Translations under genes and position numbers: made by a program
Assembly: GCA_032622095.1 (NCBI GenBank)
Contig: CP136067.1
Span: forward strand, 92,680,707 to 92,744,706
Direction: 5' to 3'
Length of the DNA stretch: 64,000 bases
From: Siphonodentalium dalli
Lineage: Eukaryota > Mollusca > Scaphopoda > Gadilida > Siphonodentaliidae
The notes under the pieces: generated by a model
The model's database searches: none
Seen by the model: the letters and a program-made list of their open reading frames with translations, nothing else
Told to the model about the DNA's origin: nothing
Part shown: in pieces, positions 32,860 through 44,354 of the stretch
Numbering within the stretch: the first letter of the stretch is position 1
Layout of the letters: each line of letters starts with the position of its first letter

Positions 32860-35800
32860 TGTATACGTATTGTGTCATATATATCAAGTACATTCCTAAC
32901 ATTATTATAAAATGATTTCAATGACTATGCTACTGATGATTGTCTGAAATTAGATACCTGAACATATATCTAATAGGTAGCTAGAGCCGCTGCTTAATTA
33001 TTCATAACGTGGGCAAACCGGTGTGTAGCTTGGGGCGAGAAAGTTCGTTGTTTTTAGCTAAATTTGACTAAGTCTTTTGTCTTTCCGTGCGTGGACACCC
33101 TGTGGTCCGCATTTATTGGACTGAATAATAAACTCGACTTATTGCTGTGTCGAATGTAAAACTCCTGCCAATGATTACATTATTATTATCATGTATACCA
33201 AGTCTGTATAAAAATATTTCGAAGAATTTCTTGTATTTGCCGATCCTTTTGTTCAATGTCCGGACTTGAGGGATAGACATGATGTTTGAAGAGTGTAAGT
33301 AGTTTTAATCAGCATAAAGTGATGTTGCTAAATTGCTGTTGTGCACATTGTTTGGGAAACATTCAGAATTAAATTAATTGTTGTATTCAACATATATTAA
33401 ATATCATATATTATAACAACATTCAACAATACATTGCAAATCAATTTCGAACAGCTGGTAATGGAGAAGTATATATATATTCATGTATACGTATTTTGTC
33501 ATATCGATCAAGTACCTTCCTAAGATCATTATAGAATGATTGCAGTGACTACGCTACTGATGATTGTCTGAACATATATAGATAATATGTAGGTAGTGCT
33601 GCTACTTAATTATTCATGACGTGGGCAAAACGGTGGGCAGCTTAGGGCGAAAGAGTTCGTTGTTTTTATTTAGCTAAATTTGACTAAATCTTTCCGTCTT
33701 TGCGTGCATGGACACCATGCGGTCCGCATTTATTGAACTGAATAATAAACTCGACTTAATGCTTTGTGGAATGTAAAACTCCTGCCAATGATTACATTAT
33801 TATTATGTATTCCAAGTCTGTATAATAATATTTGAAGAATTTCTTGTATTTGCCGATCCATTTGTCCAAGATCCGGACTTGAGGGATCGACATGATGTTT
33901 GAAGTGTGTATGTAGCTTGAATCAATGGTCATATCGTGCTACCACAATAATAAATTGATATTGCTTTTGTGCACATTGTTTGGGAAAAATTCAGAATTAA
34001 ATTGATTGTTTTATTCAACATACAGTAAATATCATATATTATAACAACCAACAATCAACAATACATTGCAAATCAATTTCGAACAGCTGGTAATGGAGAA
34101 GTATATATATATATTCATGAATACGTATTTTGTCATATCGATCAAGTACCTTCCTAAGATTATTATAGAATGATTGAAGTGACTAGGCTACTGATGATTG
34201 TCTGAAATTAGATACCTGAACATATATAGATAATAGGTAGCTAGTGCGGCTGCTTAATTATTCATGACGTGGGCAAACCGGTGTGCAGCTTAGGGCGAAA
34301 GAGTTCGTTGTTGTGTTGCCCAATTTGACTAATTCTTTGTCAGATTTGACCTATTGTCTGAAATTAGATACCTGAACATATATAGATAATAGGTAGCTAG
34401 TGCCGCTACTTAATTATTCATGACAATGGCAAACCGGTGTGCAGCTTAGGGCGAAAGAGTTCGTTGGTTTTTTTTAGCTAAATTTGACTAAATCGTTTGT
34501 CTTTGGGTGCATGGACACCACGTGGTACGCATTTATTGGACTGAATAATAAACTCGACTTATTGCTTTGTGTAATGTAAAACTCCTGCCAATGATTACAC
34601 TATTAGTATTATGTATTCCAAGTCAGTATAATAATATTTGAAGAATTTCTTGTATTTGCCGATCCATTTGATCAAGGTCCGGACTTGAGGGATCGACATG
34701 AGGTTTGGAGTGTGTATGTAGCTTTAATCAATGGTCATATCGTGCCACCACAATAATAAATTGATATTGCTAAATTGCTTTTGTGCACATTGTTTGGGAA
34801 AATTTCAGAATTAAATTAATTGGTTTTATTCAACATGCAGTAAATATAATATATTATAACAAACAACATTCAACAATACATTGCAAATCAATTTCGAACA
34901 GCTGGTAATGGAGAAGTATATATATATATTCATGAATACGTATTTTGTCATATCGATCAAGTACCTTCCACAGATTGTCTGAAATTAGATACCTGAACAT
35001 ATATAGATAATAGGTAGCTAGTGCTGCTGCTTAATTATTCATTACGTGGGCAAAACCGGTGTGTAGCTTAGGGCGAAAGCGTTCGTTGTTGTTTTGCTCA
35101 ATGTGATTAAGTCTTTGCCAGGTTTGACCTATTGTCATGGGTCGGCGTCTCTAGTACGTCGGACCATACGTATGTGCGTGCATGGACACCATGCGGTCCG
35201 CATTTATTTGACTGAATAATAAACTCGCTTTATTGCTTTGTGCAATCTCAAACTCCTGCTAATGATTCTACTATTATTATGTATTCCAAGTCTGTATAAT
35301 ATTTGAAGAATTTCATGTATTTGCCGATCCATTTGTTCAAGGTCGGACTTGAGGTTTGAAGAGTATATGTAGCTTTAATCAGTGGTCGTAGCATACCACC
35401 ATAAGCATACCATTTATATTTGCTAAATTGCTTTTGTGCATATTGTTTGGGGAAAATTCAGAATTAAATTAATTTTTTTATTCAACACACATTAGATATC
35501 ATGTATTATAACAAACAACATACAGCAATACATTGCAAGTCAATTTTGAACAGAAGATAATATATATATTCACGTATACGTACTATGTCATATTGATCAA
35601 ATAACTTTTAAATTTATGATATAATTATTGTAGTGATTATGCTACTGATGATTGTCTGAAAATAAATATATATGGTTGTGAGAAAAGTTTGACACGTGGT
35701 TCTGTGACAAAAACAAACATGTAAATCGGTCGTGCTAAGTAAAAGCCATTGGAAAAGTGTGAATGGTACGTGTTATGTTGTTTGTAGAGGAACGGGCCAT

Positions 35801-36198
35801 TAAGCATACCTTCTTCTGCCGCGCAAAGACCTGACTGTAGCCTCATTTCAACTAACCGATGAGAATACACCATATAATCTTACATGGTTACAAATATTTG
35901 CCCCTCTTAGCGAGAACGGTGAAAATCTTTAATAACTTTTATAAAATGGGATTTATTACTCAACAAAACTCCATGCACAGTGCTTTGAAGCCACTGACAA
36001 TCCGAGCCAAAACGCTATCCAACACAAACACCTTGTAAAAAGTTATATGTTATATTATGCAGATAATTAGTTAACCGACATCTCTCTTAAACAGATTCGA
36101 CGTCCGAAAGGTTTAAAATAAAAACTGCTTTAAAGAGAAACTAGTATATGCGCCCCAAAATGTAATTAATGGGGCATTCACCGTGAAAACTGAGATGT

Positions 36199-36233
<35 letters not shown>

Positions 36234-36720
36234 ATTAGGTAGCCGTGTCGTTGCTTAATTATTCATGATGTGTGCAAACCGGCGTGCAGCTTAGGGCGAT
36301 ATAGTTCGTTGGTGTTTAATTCAATTGGACTAAGTCCTTGCCAAGTTTGAGCTTTGCCACGGGTTGGCGTAGTCGTCGGTCCATGCGTACACGCGTGCAT
36401 GCGCCCCTGCAAGCCGCATTTATTGGACTGATTAATAAACTTGACTTATTGCTTTGTGGATTGTAGAACTCCTATTAGTAGTATTATTGTGTATTCCAAG
36501 TGTGTATAATTCCATTTGAAGAATTTCATGTATTTGTCGATACATGTGTTCAAGGTCGGGACATGGGATTTGAAGACCATACATGTATGTAGCTTTAATC
36601 AGTTCCCATTTTATACCACCACAAGCATAACATGGATATACATGTATGTTAAACTGCTTATGTGCACATTGTTTTGGAAACTTCCGAATTAAATTTGTGT
36701 TTTGTTCAACACACCTTAAA
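32781..36720. repeat. Long-unit satellite (~610-650 bp), about five copies
   Basis: The core TGCTTAATTATTCATGACGT + GGGCAAACCGGTGTGCAGCT + TAGGGCGAAAGAGTTCG recurs at about 32991, 33603, 34250, 34408 (a short repeat unit), 35028 and 36253, with a remnant at 37248. Each unit continues with ACTGAATAATAAACTCGACT, then TTGCCGATCCATTTGTTCAA, AACATTCAACAATACATTGC and a (TA)n tract. (TA)n runs are longest at 32825-32856 and 36202-36230. The first three units are about 90% alike and the fifth is more diverged. A unique insert of about 600 bp (35640-36200) splits the array; it holds a 78-codon minus frame (YSHRLVEMRLQSGLCAAEEG...) without recognised function. Confidence 0.92.
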
Positions 36721-37005
36721 CATCATATTGTAACATTCCACAATGCATTGCATTTTCAATTTTGAACAGATGCAGCTGTTAATATATAAGTTTACATACA
36801 TTAATTAACAGATATAATAGTGCATTCAACGGTGCATATCATTTTCTATTTTGAACAGATGCAGCTAGTAATAGATAAGTATACATACATTAATTAACAG
36901 ATATAATAATGCATTCAACAATGCATTGCGTTTTCAATTTTGAACAGATGCAGCTGTTAATAGATAATTATACATACATTAATTAATAAACATAATAATA
37001 CGTCA
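36721..37005. repeat. Three ~93-bp tandem units
   Basis: TGCATTGCATTTTCAATTTT + GAACAGATGCAGCTGTTAAT + TACATACATTAATTAACAGA repeats three times. The first part is homologous to the AATACATTGCAAATCAATTT block of the satellite unit, so this sub-array arose from inside the large satellite. Confidence 0.9.
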
Positions 37006-37354
37006 TATTGATCAAGTACATTTTGAGATTAGTATAGAATTATTGTAAGTTAGATACCTGTAACATATTATATAGAACATGTAGCTAGTCTAGTTACTTA
37101 AATAGCATCTGCTATCTACAAAATTTATTTATCAATCGCGCAATACTTTTGTGGATGAAATCTGTCATTGTCCTAAGTTTCTCATTCGTTACTTTGATGA
37201 CGCCATTTTGTTTATGAGATCAAGTAAACTAACTAGTACTCAACACGTGGGCAAACCGTCGTGCAGCTTAGGGCGACATAGTTAGTACGTTTTAGCCCAA
37301 CTTGAGTTGGCGTCCATCGTCTATGCGTGCGTGCGTGGGTACGTCATCAGTCCG

Positions 37355-37985
37355 TCAACAGTTTCATTAGCATACCATGCAGGACACATCTCACATCCGA
37401 ACGTCACCAAACTATGTATGGATATTCGGGGTGACCTCTATATGGCAGCTATCAATGTTTTCTTTTTCGAAATTCGATAACAAAAAACATGACCGCCAGC
37501 AGCAATCTTGTATTTCGAATTTGAATTTATTTGCATAAACCTGCAGCCCGCTTTATTCGAAAAAATATTTTGTAAATTTGTAAAAAATCTCTAAATGGCA
37601 GCTGTAAAATTTGAACGATTTTTGATTAAAAACATGCCAGATGCTGCCATATTGGATTTAATATTCGCATGATTGAAACTTGGCGCACATCCCTCAACCG
37701 ATCGTCACCAAACTGCATATGGTTCATTGGGATTACAACTAGATGGGAGCCATCAATTGTTCCGAATTTCGTGGACAAACATGGCCGACAGCCGTCATCT
37801 TGGATTTTACTGTTTGCGTGACTAAATCCTTGACAAACACTACAGGCCACGTCCTTCAATCGATCGTCGCCATACTTCATCTGATTCTTCGGGTCGCTCT
37901 AGAAGGGAACCATCCATTATTTCAGAAATTCGTTAAAACATGGTCTCCAGCAGCCATCTTTGATTTCATATCCGTCGGCACTCCC
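37355..37985. repeat. Decayed ~170-bp array (CACCAAACT motif)
   Basis: Phrases CATCCGAACGTCACCAAACT, AACCGATCGTCACCAAACTG and AATCGATCGTCGCCATACTT (about 37395, 37697, 37858) start units that continue with TGGCAGC-like, ATCTTGGATTT-like words. It is like the 6.4 and 16.5 kb arrays in style. Opposed open frames are by-products. Confidence 0.6.
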
Positions 37986-38489
37986 TGAATGATCAGTATT
38001 ATCACTCACCCTGCGAGACTGTTTAACCTTCAACAGGCAAGGTCAGTGAGTAGTTATACGCGATTGAATAGCTGGCTTCTAGAAGAGAAATTTAAGTCTT
38101 CTCTTACGGAAAGAGAAGCCGATGTCATTGGATATGTATCCACCATTATGTTCAATTAATAATTTCCAGCAGCATAACAGTCAGCCATATATAGTAGATT
38201 TCCTTTCATTTCCGCTAAGCAGGACCTGGAATGCTGGCATGCCCACGGGCGATCACAATCGGTTGGTCAGTGGAATACAATTATAAAATTAACTGTAAAT
38301 AGCCAAATGCATATTGCATAGCGTGACCTAAGCTGAACATACTTGTTGTAAATTATGAACAAAGAGTAAACCTAGATTTCTTGTTCTTAGAAATTGCGTT
38401 CAATATTAGTCTTCAGAGTTGTATTTCCTCGTACTTCATAACACAACTTCATATATGTACAACCAAGCGTTGGTATGAAATTTATATAG
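37986..38489. other. No gene recognised
   Basis: Unique sequence. No features were seen. Confidence 0.3.
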
Positions 38490-38948
38490 CTTGACTGGAC
38501 ATGCCTCAACATAACGGTATTTATCATAGGAATGTTTAAATCTCAAAATTCATGCATACACTATTTTATATTTGAACATGCCTCAACATAACGGCATTTA
38601 TTGTGGAAAGTTTTAAATCTCAAAATTCATTTATACGTTATTTGGTATTTGGACATGCCTCAAAATAACGATATTTAGGATTACCAAGGTCTAAATAAAA
38701 AAAAGAATATATACGTTATTGCTAATTGGTCATGTCTTAACATAACGCTATTTAGTATTTGAAATGTTTAAATATAAACATTCATGTCTACGTTATTTGG
38801 TATCAAGATAACGAGATTTAGTATTACCAAGGTTTAAATAGAAAAAATAATGTATACGTTATTTGCTCTTTGACGGTATATAGCATGGAAAGGTTTAAAT
38901 CTCAAAATTCATGTATACCTTATTTTATATTTGGACACGCATCAACGT
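38490..38948. repeat. ~76-bp tandem array
   Basis: GGACATGCCTCAACATAACG + GTATTTATCATAGGAA + GTTTAAATCTCAAAATTCAT recurs six or seven times, with anchors at about 38497, 38575, 38652, 38728, 38803, 38866 and 38932 and increasing decay to the right. Confidence 0.88.
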
Positions 38949-39052
38949 AATGCTATTTCATGTACTTATCGACTTCAAATTGTCTCCGATACCAAATTAC
39001 GTATAAATAAAATATTGAGCCTCACTCAAATGAGCCATATCAGTTTAAGGCT

Positions 39053-39309
39053 TTAAGCTATGATGTACGGACAGACATGGCGGATGGCCGTACCGCAGAC
39101 AAAATCACCAAGTTTGAAAGATCGATCTGAGAGAGTATCCTTGTGCCAAAGGCATCCACAGTCCTCGGTCACAGTTTCGTTCTTTGGTTGACCTGTATGC
39201 CATTGCAATGAGGTCGGCGGTGTGTTGTCCAGATTTATCCAGATACCTTCGGTGACTATGTCGTTCACGCCCACCCAGTAGAGCTCAAGACTGCCTGATC
39301 TCAAGATCA
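39053..39309 (-). CDS. C-type lectin domain protein, terminal exon
   Basis: The minus strand encodes about 85 residues ending at a stop, preceded by an acceptor (CTATTCCAG) at 39310, so this is a last exon in phase 2. It holds the C-terminal half of a C-type lectin-like domain in family order: YWVGVNDIVTEGIW (the WVG/WIG and EG-W core), WHTGQPKNE (position of the EPN/QPD sugar-specificity motif, here QPK), EDCGCLW (the EDC cysteine), GDFVC (in place of the WND calcium motif) and HVCPY (the final cysteine). The first half of the fold (CY.. A..C) must lie in upstream exons to the right, not found in this window. QPK instead of EPN/QPD and a lost WND suggest altered or absent calcium-dependent sugar binding. 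In molluscs such proteins are usually secreted recognition factors (family knowledge). The frame is intact, so I read it as functional or only recently dead. Confidence 0.85.
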
Positions 39310-39419
39310 CTGGAATAGATGCACAGGAATTGTGTTGTGTTACTAGTCATTTTATCAGTTTAAGACAGGCGTGCACCGCATGCAACGCTATGAGGATCGC
39401 CGTGTTTATAAACGAGTCA

Positions 39420-40252
39420 AACGACAGTAGAAATGCCACGTGTGACGGCGTATTGATCACAGTGTATATAAACGATAGTAGAAATGCCACGCGTGACGGC
39501 GTATTGATCACCGTGTATACAAACGATAGTAGAAATGCCACGTGTGACGGCGTATTGATCACCGTGTATATAGACGATAGTAGAAATGCCACGTGTGACG
39601 GTGTAAGGGTAACCGTGAATATAAACGATAGTAGAAATGCCACGTGTGACGGCGTATTGATCACCGTAAATATAAACGATAGTAGAAATGCCACGTGTGA
39701 CGGCGTATTGATCACCGTGTATATAAACGATAGTAGAAATGCCACGTGTGACGGCGTATTGATCACCGTGAATATAAACGATAGTAGAAATCCCACGTGT
39801 GACGGCGTATTGATCACCGTGAATATAAACGATAGTAGAAATGCCACGTGTGACGGTGTAAGGGTAACCGTGAATATAAACGATAGTAGAAATGCCACGT
39901 GTGACGGCGTATTGATCACCGTGAATATAAACGATAGTAGAAATGCCACGTGTGACGGCGTATTGATCACCGTGTATATAAACCATAGTAGAAATGCCAC
40001 GTGTGACGGCGTATTGATCACCGTGAATATAAACGATAGTAGAAATGCCACGTGTGATGGCGTATTGATCACCGTGAATATAAACGATAGTAGAAATGCC
40101 ACGTGTGACGGCGTATTGATCACCGTGTATATAAACGATAGTAGAAATGCCACGTGTGACGGCGTATTGATCACCGTGTATATAAACGATAGTAGAAATG
40201 CCACGTGTGACGGCGTATTGATCACCGTGTATATAAACGATAGTAGAAATGC
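39420..40252. repeat. 51-bp minisatellite, 16 units plus a partial
   Basis: Units of AACGATAGTAGAAATGCCAC + GTGTGACGGCGTATTGATCA + CCGTGTATATA are 95% or more alike. Two variants (GTGTAAGGGTAACC; CCGTGAATATA) recur in the same order in units 4-8 and 9-13, showing a 255-bp higher-order duplication. Because 51 is divisible by three, three reading frames stay open for about 280-325 codons. The plus frame gives NDSRNATCDGVLITVYI repeats. The array directly follows the lectin acceptor, so it most likely lies in the last intron of that gene. Nearly every unit contains CACGTG, a canonical E-box. Confidence 0.95.
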
Positions 40253-41635
40253 GCATGAAATTTGGGATGTCAATGTTTTCCGATCCCTAACACCTACCAT
40301 GTAATAGTTTTAAGTTGATCCGACCCTTATTCCATTCATAAAACCCACGGCATAAAAATGATATACGACTGTAATTGCATTACATGAAATTGAAAATGTA
40401 TTATTGTTGCGCAAACGCGATTCGGAATCAGAGTCTTTGACTGATATTTATATAGTTTGAACAATATGTCATTCACTTTATGCCATTGAATACGTCAATG
40501 AGTCGTATTTATGTAGGGAGTGGCAAACAACCCATTCATACAGGCAATGTCATCGCACGCTTTATAGAAGCATCTGCTAGCTGCATGTCCAATTTATTGA
40601 TATAACTATGTTTTATGATGTTTTAGATCAGGAAATAAATACAACTCGTACCCAGTTTATCGAAATTTACCAAATCTAATTTACTGGATTCGTTTTGTAA
40701 ATATCGCTATAAAATGGGGACTCGTTGTATATCATCTTTTTTTCCGGGGTAAACTTTCCAGGATCTGTTCCCCAAAATTAGTAATTAAATCAGAATAAAA
40801 TATACAAAATTACATCAGTCTGTTCATTCCACCAACTTACTTACCGTTATACTGTAACAGTTTAATACAAAACAGAAACAATGGTTCTGATACTATTTAG
40901 AACAAACTTCCGTTTCGGCTATTATGACGGAAATTTAAAATCGTTTGGTGCTTAGGCCGAGCGTTTTTCACATTGTCACAGTTGCTGCAGTGGTGCATAG
41001 CTCTTAACTCTTGACTTTTGATAATATGTCCACAACTATAACGCTTCGATTCAAGACATCTGAATGTACCGTTGTGCTTGAAAGTAATGAAGATTGCAAA
41101 ATGAGAAGCCTCTCGCGCCTATATACTTCTTGATTACTTTCGGTCGTTGTCGCCGACAAGGTTCGATAACAGCCACGTGCAATGAATGTAACGAAATTGA
41201 ATTTAACCTGTCGTGATCTTTCTCTCTGTAATGCATGCATGTATGCTAATCCTGTCAATGTCTTTGACAATATATAGCGCCCACAGTTATGTAACTGTAT
41301 TACTCGCGTTCGGAATGTAGTTGTTCTAACTTAGTTGGTTCTATTGTACCCTGTACCCATGCCCACTGAACTACTGTTGTTTTAAAACGGGATTTTGAAC
41401 TGCTCAGCGTACCTAACTGGCTGTCCAGCTGCATCCCAGGCCGCCTCCTTGCCGTTTTTGAGTATACTCACTTCGGTTCCACATAATATGCATGCACAAC
41501 ATGTTAATATTTCAATAATAATAATCAATAATAGTCCCTTGTAACTTACTCAGTACCTTTAATTAAGACACTTATGTGAAATGAATAAGCATCTGATGTT
41601 ATTACGCCCGTTCAAGTGATCCGCATTGGATCGGA
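40253..41635. other. No exon found (expected intron/upstream region of the lectin gene)
   Basis: I looked on the minus strand for the first half of a C-type lectin fold and a signal peptide and found none. An 88-codon minus frame at 41004-41270 is unrecognised and overlaps another open frame. The rest is AT-rich unique sequence. Confidence 0.35.
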
Positions 41636-41901
41636 ACTGAGACAAATGCAGCCTGCTCTCCCGAAAACCCGCACATTATCTGCTTATAATAGAACTTGTT
41701 TTATGTAGATAATCTGTTTAGAATCGCCACATTTTGAGTCGATAGTGTGCTGAAAATGAGACCGTTTAGTCACATTGTCGACACATACTAGGCAGATTAT
41801 GTGCGGTCAATGACACAAATAAGCCAACTCACGACTATCCAGGTGTACGCCCTTTATCATGCGTTTTCACTGTGGTCCGCGCCATAAAATAATAATCAAA
41901 T
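41636..41901. repeat. Dispersed repeat family A, copy 3 (left part, interrupted)
   Basis: Shares GCAGCCTGCTCTCCCGAAAA, ATAAGCC, and GCGTTTTCACTG..CCGCGCCAT with the other copies. Sequence resembling the family's next block (TATGG.CCTATTTCA) resumes only after the G-rich element, at about 43634, so the 41902-43608 element probably inserted into this copy. Confidence 0.45.
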
Positions 41902-42210
41902 CAGGGGGGTAGTAAAAAAATTGCAGGAAGGTATGACGGGGTGGTGGGTGGCCCAAGGGAGGGCGCGTTTTTTACACCCTCATACTAAAGTGCTTTTGTG
42001 CCCTTATATGACATTTGTAACAGTTTAAAACATATTATAAGAATTTATAACTGCAAAAACACCATATTTATGTTACTAGGACCTCATATGGGCCTTAGTA
42101 TGGATGACATTGAGCTATATGTCATATTTCATGTGGGGCGGTGGGGTGAAAACAATTCCTTCCCGACACCCTTCGGAAAGTAGATTCGAGAAATGAAAAC
42201 TGAAATAAAT

Positions 42211-43335
42211 AAACTTGTCTTGATGTAACTAAAGCCAAGATCATTGTGTGCATGGAAAAAGAGCGAACAACTGTCTCAAACATTAATGTGACTGTAACAA
42301 TGGCTACAATATAACTGTCGTCACACTGTTCATCAGTGCATCAAGCCAATCAGTGAAATATTTGCAATTCTATCAACTCATATGATCTGTTACTCTCACA
42401 ACACCTAAAATATCCAAGTCAGGCATAGTAACTGTTTGTCATTTATTATAACAGAGGTTGCTCCAGTAGACTAACACAAGTGTTAAGGCATAATACTATA
42501 TAATGGGCTGGTTGACAGACTAATCGGGAAATGGTTAGAAATAATGGAATTGTGTGTATCCTGTACATTGACCTAAGTTTGCATATATAAGTAAACTTGT
42601 CTTGATGTAACTAATGGCTAGATCATTGTGTGCATAGAAAACGAGCGAGCAACTGTCTCAAACATTAATGTGACTATCAATGGGTAGAACATATCTGTCA
42701 TCAGTGCATCAAGCCAATCAGTGAATTATTTGCATGTCATCAGATGGTCTCTCACAAGACCGAACGTATCAAAGTCTGGTACAGTGCTGTGACTGCTTGT
42801 CATCTATATCTATATAACGAGTAAGTCTGTCCGGGTTTTTCTCTCAGACCCCTGGACCGAGTTCAACCAAATTTGGTGTGGTGACTCTGGGTACCCTAGC
42901 GGATTTTCAAATGGTGTTAGTTTTTCAAAATTTTAATTAAAAAAAAAAAATTTGGTTTTGTTAAATTGAGCAAGGAATTCAATCTTTAAAAAAAAATTAT
43001 TAAAACAATATATATATATCAAAATGTTTCAATGACCAAATGTGCTTGAAGCGCACAAAGGGGCCGCCACTAAATGAAGGCTCTGTCTCAGTCAAAATGT
43101 TTGCGAGGTCCCACAAAGGAGGCCACATGTATCTCCGATGCTGAATATAGGCTCACAAAGGGAACCTGTTTTAGCTAGTTTAGTATAATAGAAGTAAGTT
43201 GCTCCAGTAGACTAACATATGTTGCATGGAATATGTTAGATAATGGGCTGGTTGACAGTCTAATCAGGAAATAGTTAGAAATTATGAAATCGTTTGTATT
43301 CTGCACAATGACCTAGGTTTACATATGATCAGCAA
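42211..43335. repeat. Two-unit tandem duplication (~382-bp unit), second unit interrupted
   Basis: The first unit begins AAACTTGTCTTGATGTAACT (42211) and the second repeats it at 42593. They continue in parallel through AGATCATTGTGTGCAT, CAACTGTCTCAAACATTAAT, CATCAAGCCAATCAGTGAA, TTGCTCCAGTAGACTAACA and GGGCTGGTTGACAG. The second unit contains an extra 376 bases (42803-43178) absent from the first. Confidence 0.9.
42803..43178 (+). mobile_element. Helitron-like non-autonomous insertion
   Basis: Comparison of the two tandem units defines the insertion: unit 1 reads TGTCA|TTTATTATAA where unit 2 reads TGTCA|TCTATATC......TTTTAGCTAG|TTTAGTATAA. The inserted DNA begins with TC, ends with CTAG, sits between A and T, and leaves no target duplication. 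These are the four Helitron rules (established knowledge). No rolling-circle replicase is encoded and the subterminal 3' hairpin is weak. A second copy of the 5' terminus occurs at 16515. The interior has GACCCCTGGACCGAG and CACAAAGGGGCCGCCAC. Confidence 0.6.
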
Positions 43336-43608
43336 TTTATAAAACATTTTTATTCAATTAAAACAGTTTCTGAAACAGGTTAAACTGTTATTTGATCTAA
43401 CTGAGATCAATCCCAGTCACATGAGTGATATCAGTAGAGTTTTATCCGATTTTAGATCAATTTTAGTGAAATTTGGTGGTGGGTGTAAAAAAATTGGGAC
43501 TAAAACATTATTTTGTTTGCAGGTTTGGGGGTGGTGGGTCTCTGAAAATGCCAGATGTAAAAAAACGGCATACCTTCCTGCAATTTGTTTACTACCCCCC
43601 CCCCCCCG

Positions 43609-44354
43609 ATGAAATAATCAAATAATCACAGTATGGTCCTATTTCACTTTATAGGCCGATTATGTGCATATGCGCGCGAGCATATGATCGCAAATGAGAT
43701 CGACTGGGAAAGTCGCCATAACATATTCCTAGTCATTTATACAGAAATATTTTGTGACATTGAAGTGAGTCAAGTGACGTGTTGTCATATTGTGTAATTT
43801 GGGGGTAATGACATATAATAAACTGACAATACACTCAGAATACAACACGCATAATTTCTGAATTAACTCAAATTAGCTGGAAAACATCTAGTTGAAAATG
43901 CATTCAGAGATCATCTATTTGAAACACTGTAAAAGATAAATGTTGATAGTAGTTGTGCATGCTGAAAATAAAGGTTACCTTAAATTGTGACTAATCTTAA
44001 TGTAATTCGAACTCTATAACATGGAATTTTCGGTTGACAATCAACTTTATGGTTCAGAAACGCGGTGCAGTTGTCGAGGCGTAAGTAAGACCGCATGCAA
44101 ATGATTGCCGATAAATGGGATATAATGAAAACTTATCGCATCTTACACAATGCTCATCTCGCCAAACTGGGGTTAGCGGGAAGGGGAAAACACATTATAT
44201 ATATTATGAGCACAGAGCTGAAGGCAAAAGAATATCTGCTTCGTTGGTAATGAAATGTAATCAGGATTGAAATCTTCAATATATATGTATGCAATATGCA
44301 TCATGTGTGCTACAATAAGTATCGTTATTTTTCTTACAGTGTTTCGAGTTTAAT
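43609..44354. other. No gene recognised
   Basis: The first 100 bases probably continue dispersed repeat A. The rest is unique AT-rich sequence. No exon is supported. Confidence 0.3.

Larger units (their letters stand above)
41902..43608. mobile_element. G-rich-ended inverted-repeat element, 1.7 kb
   Basis: The left end CAGGGGGGTAGTAAAAAAAT followed by TGCAGGAAGGTATG is matched by the inverse of the right end (GTAGTAAACAAATTGCAGGA plus AGGTATGCC after the C run at 43594-43607), about 30 bases with few mismatches. Internal GGTGGTGGGT blocks near both ends resemble the 19545 MITE, so the two belong to one family. AATAATCAAAT occurs on both outer sides (41891-41901 and from 43612), a candidate but shifted target duplication. 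The body is mostly a two-unit tandem duplication. There is no transposase. Confidence 0.55.

Noticed and set aside
39347-40300. Two long minus-strand frames (279 and 317 codons) through the 51-bp array
   Set aside because: They are by-products of a 51-base period. They overlap what should be the lectin intron and start without a credible signal.
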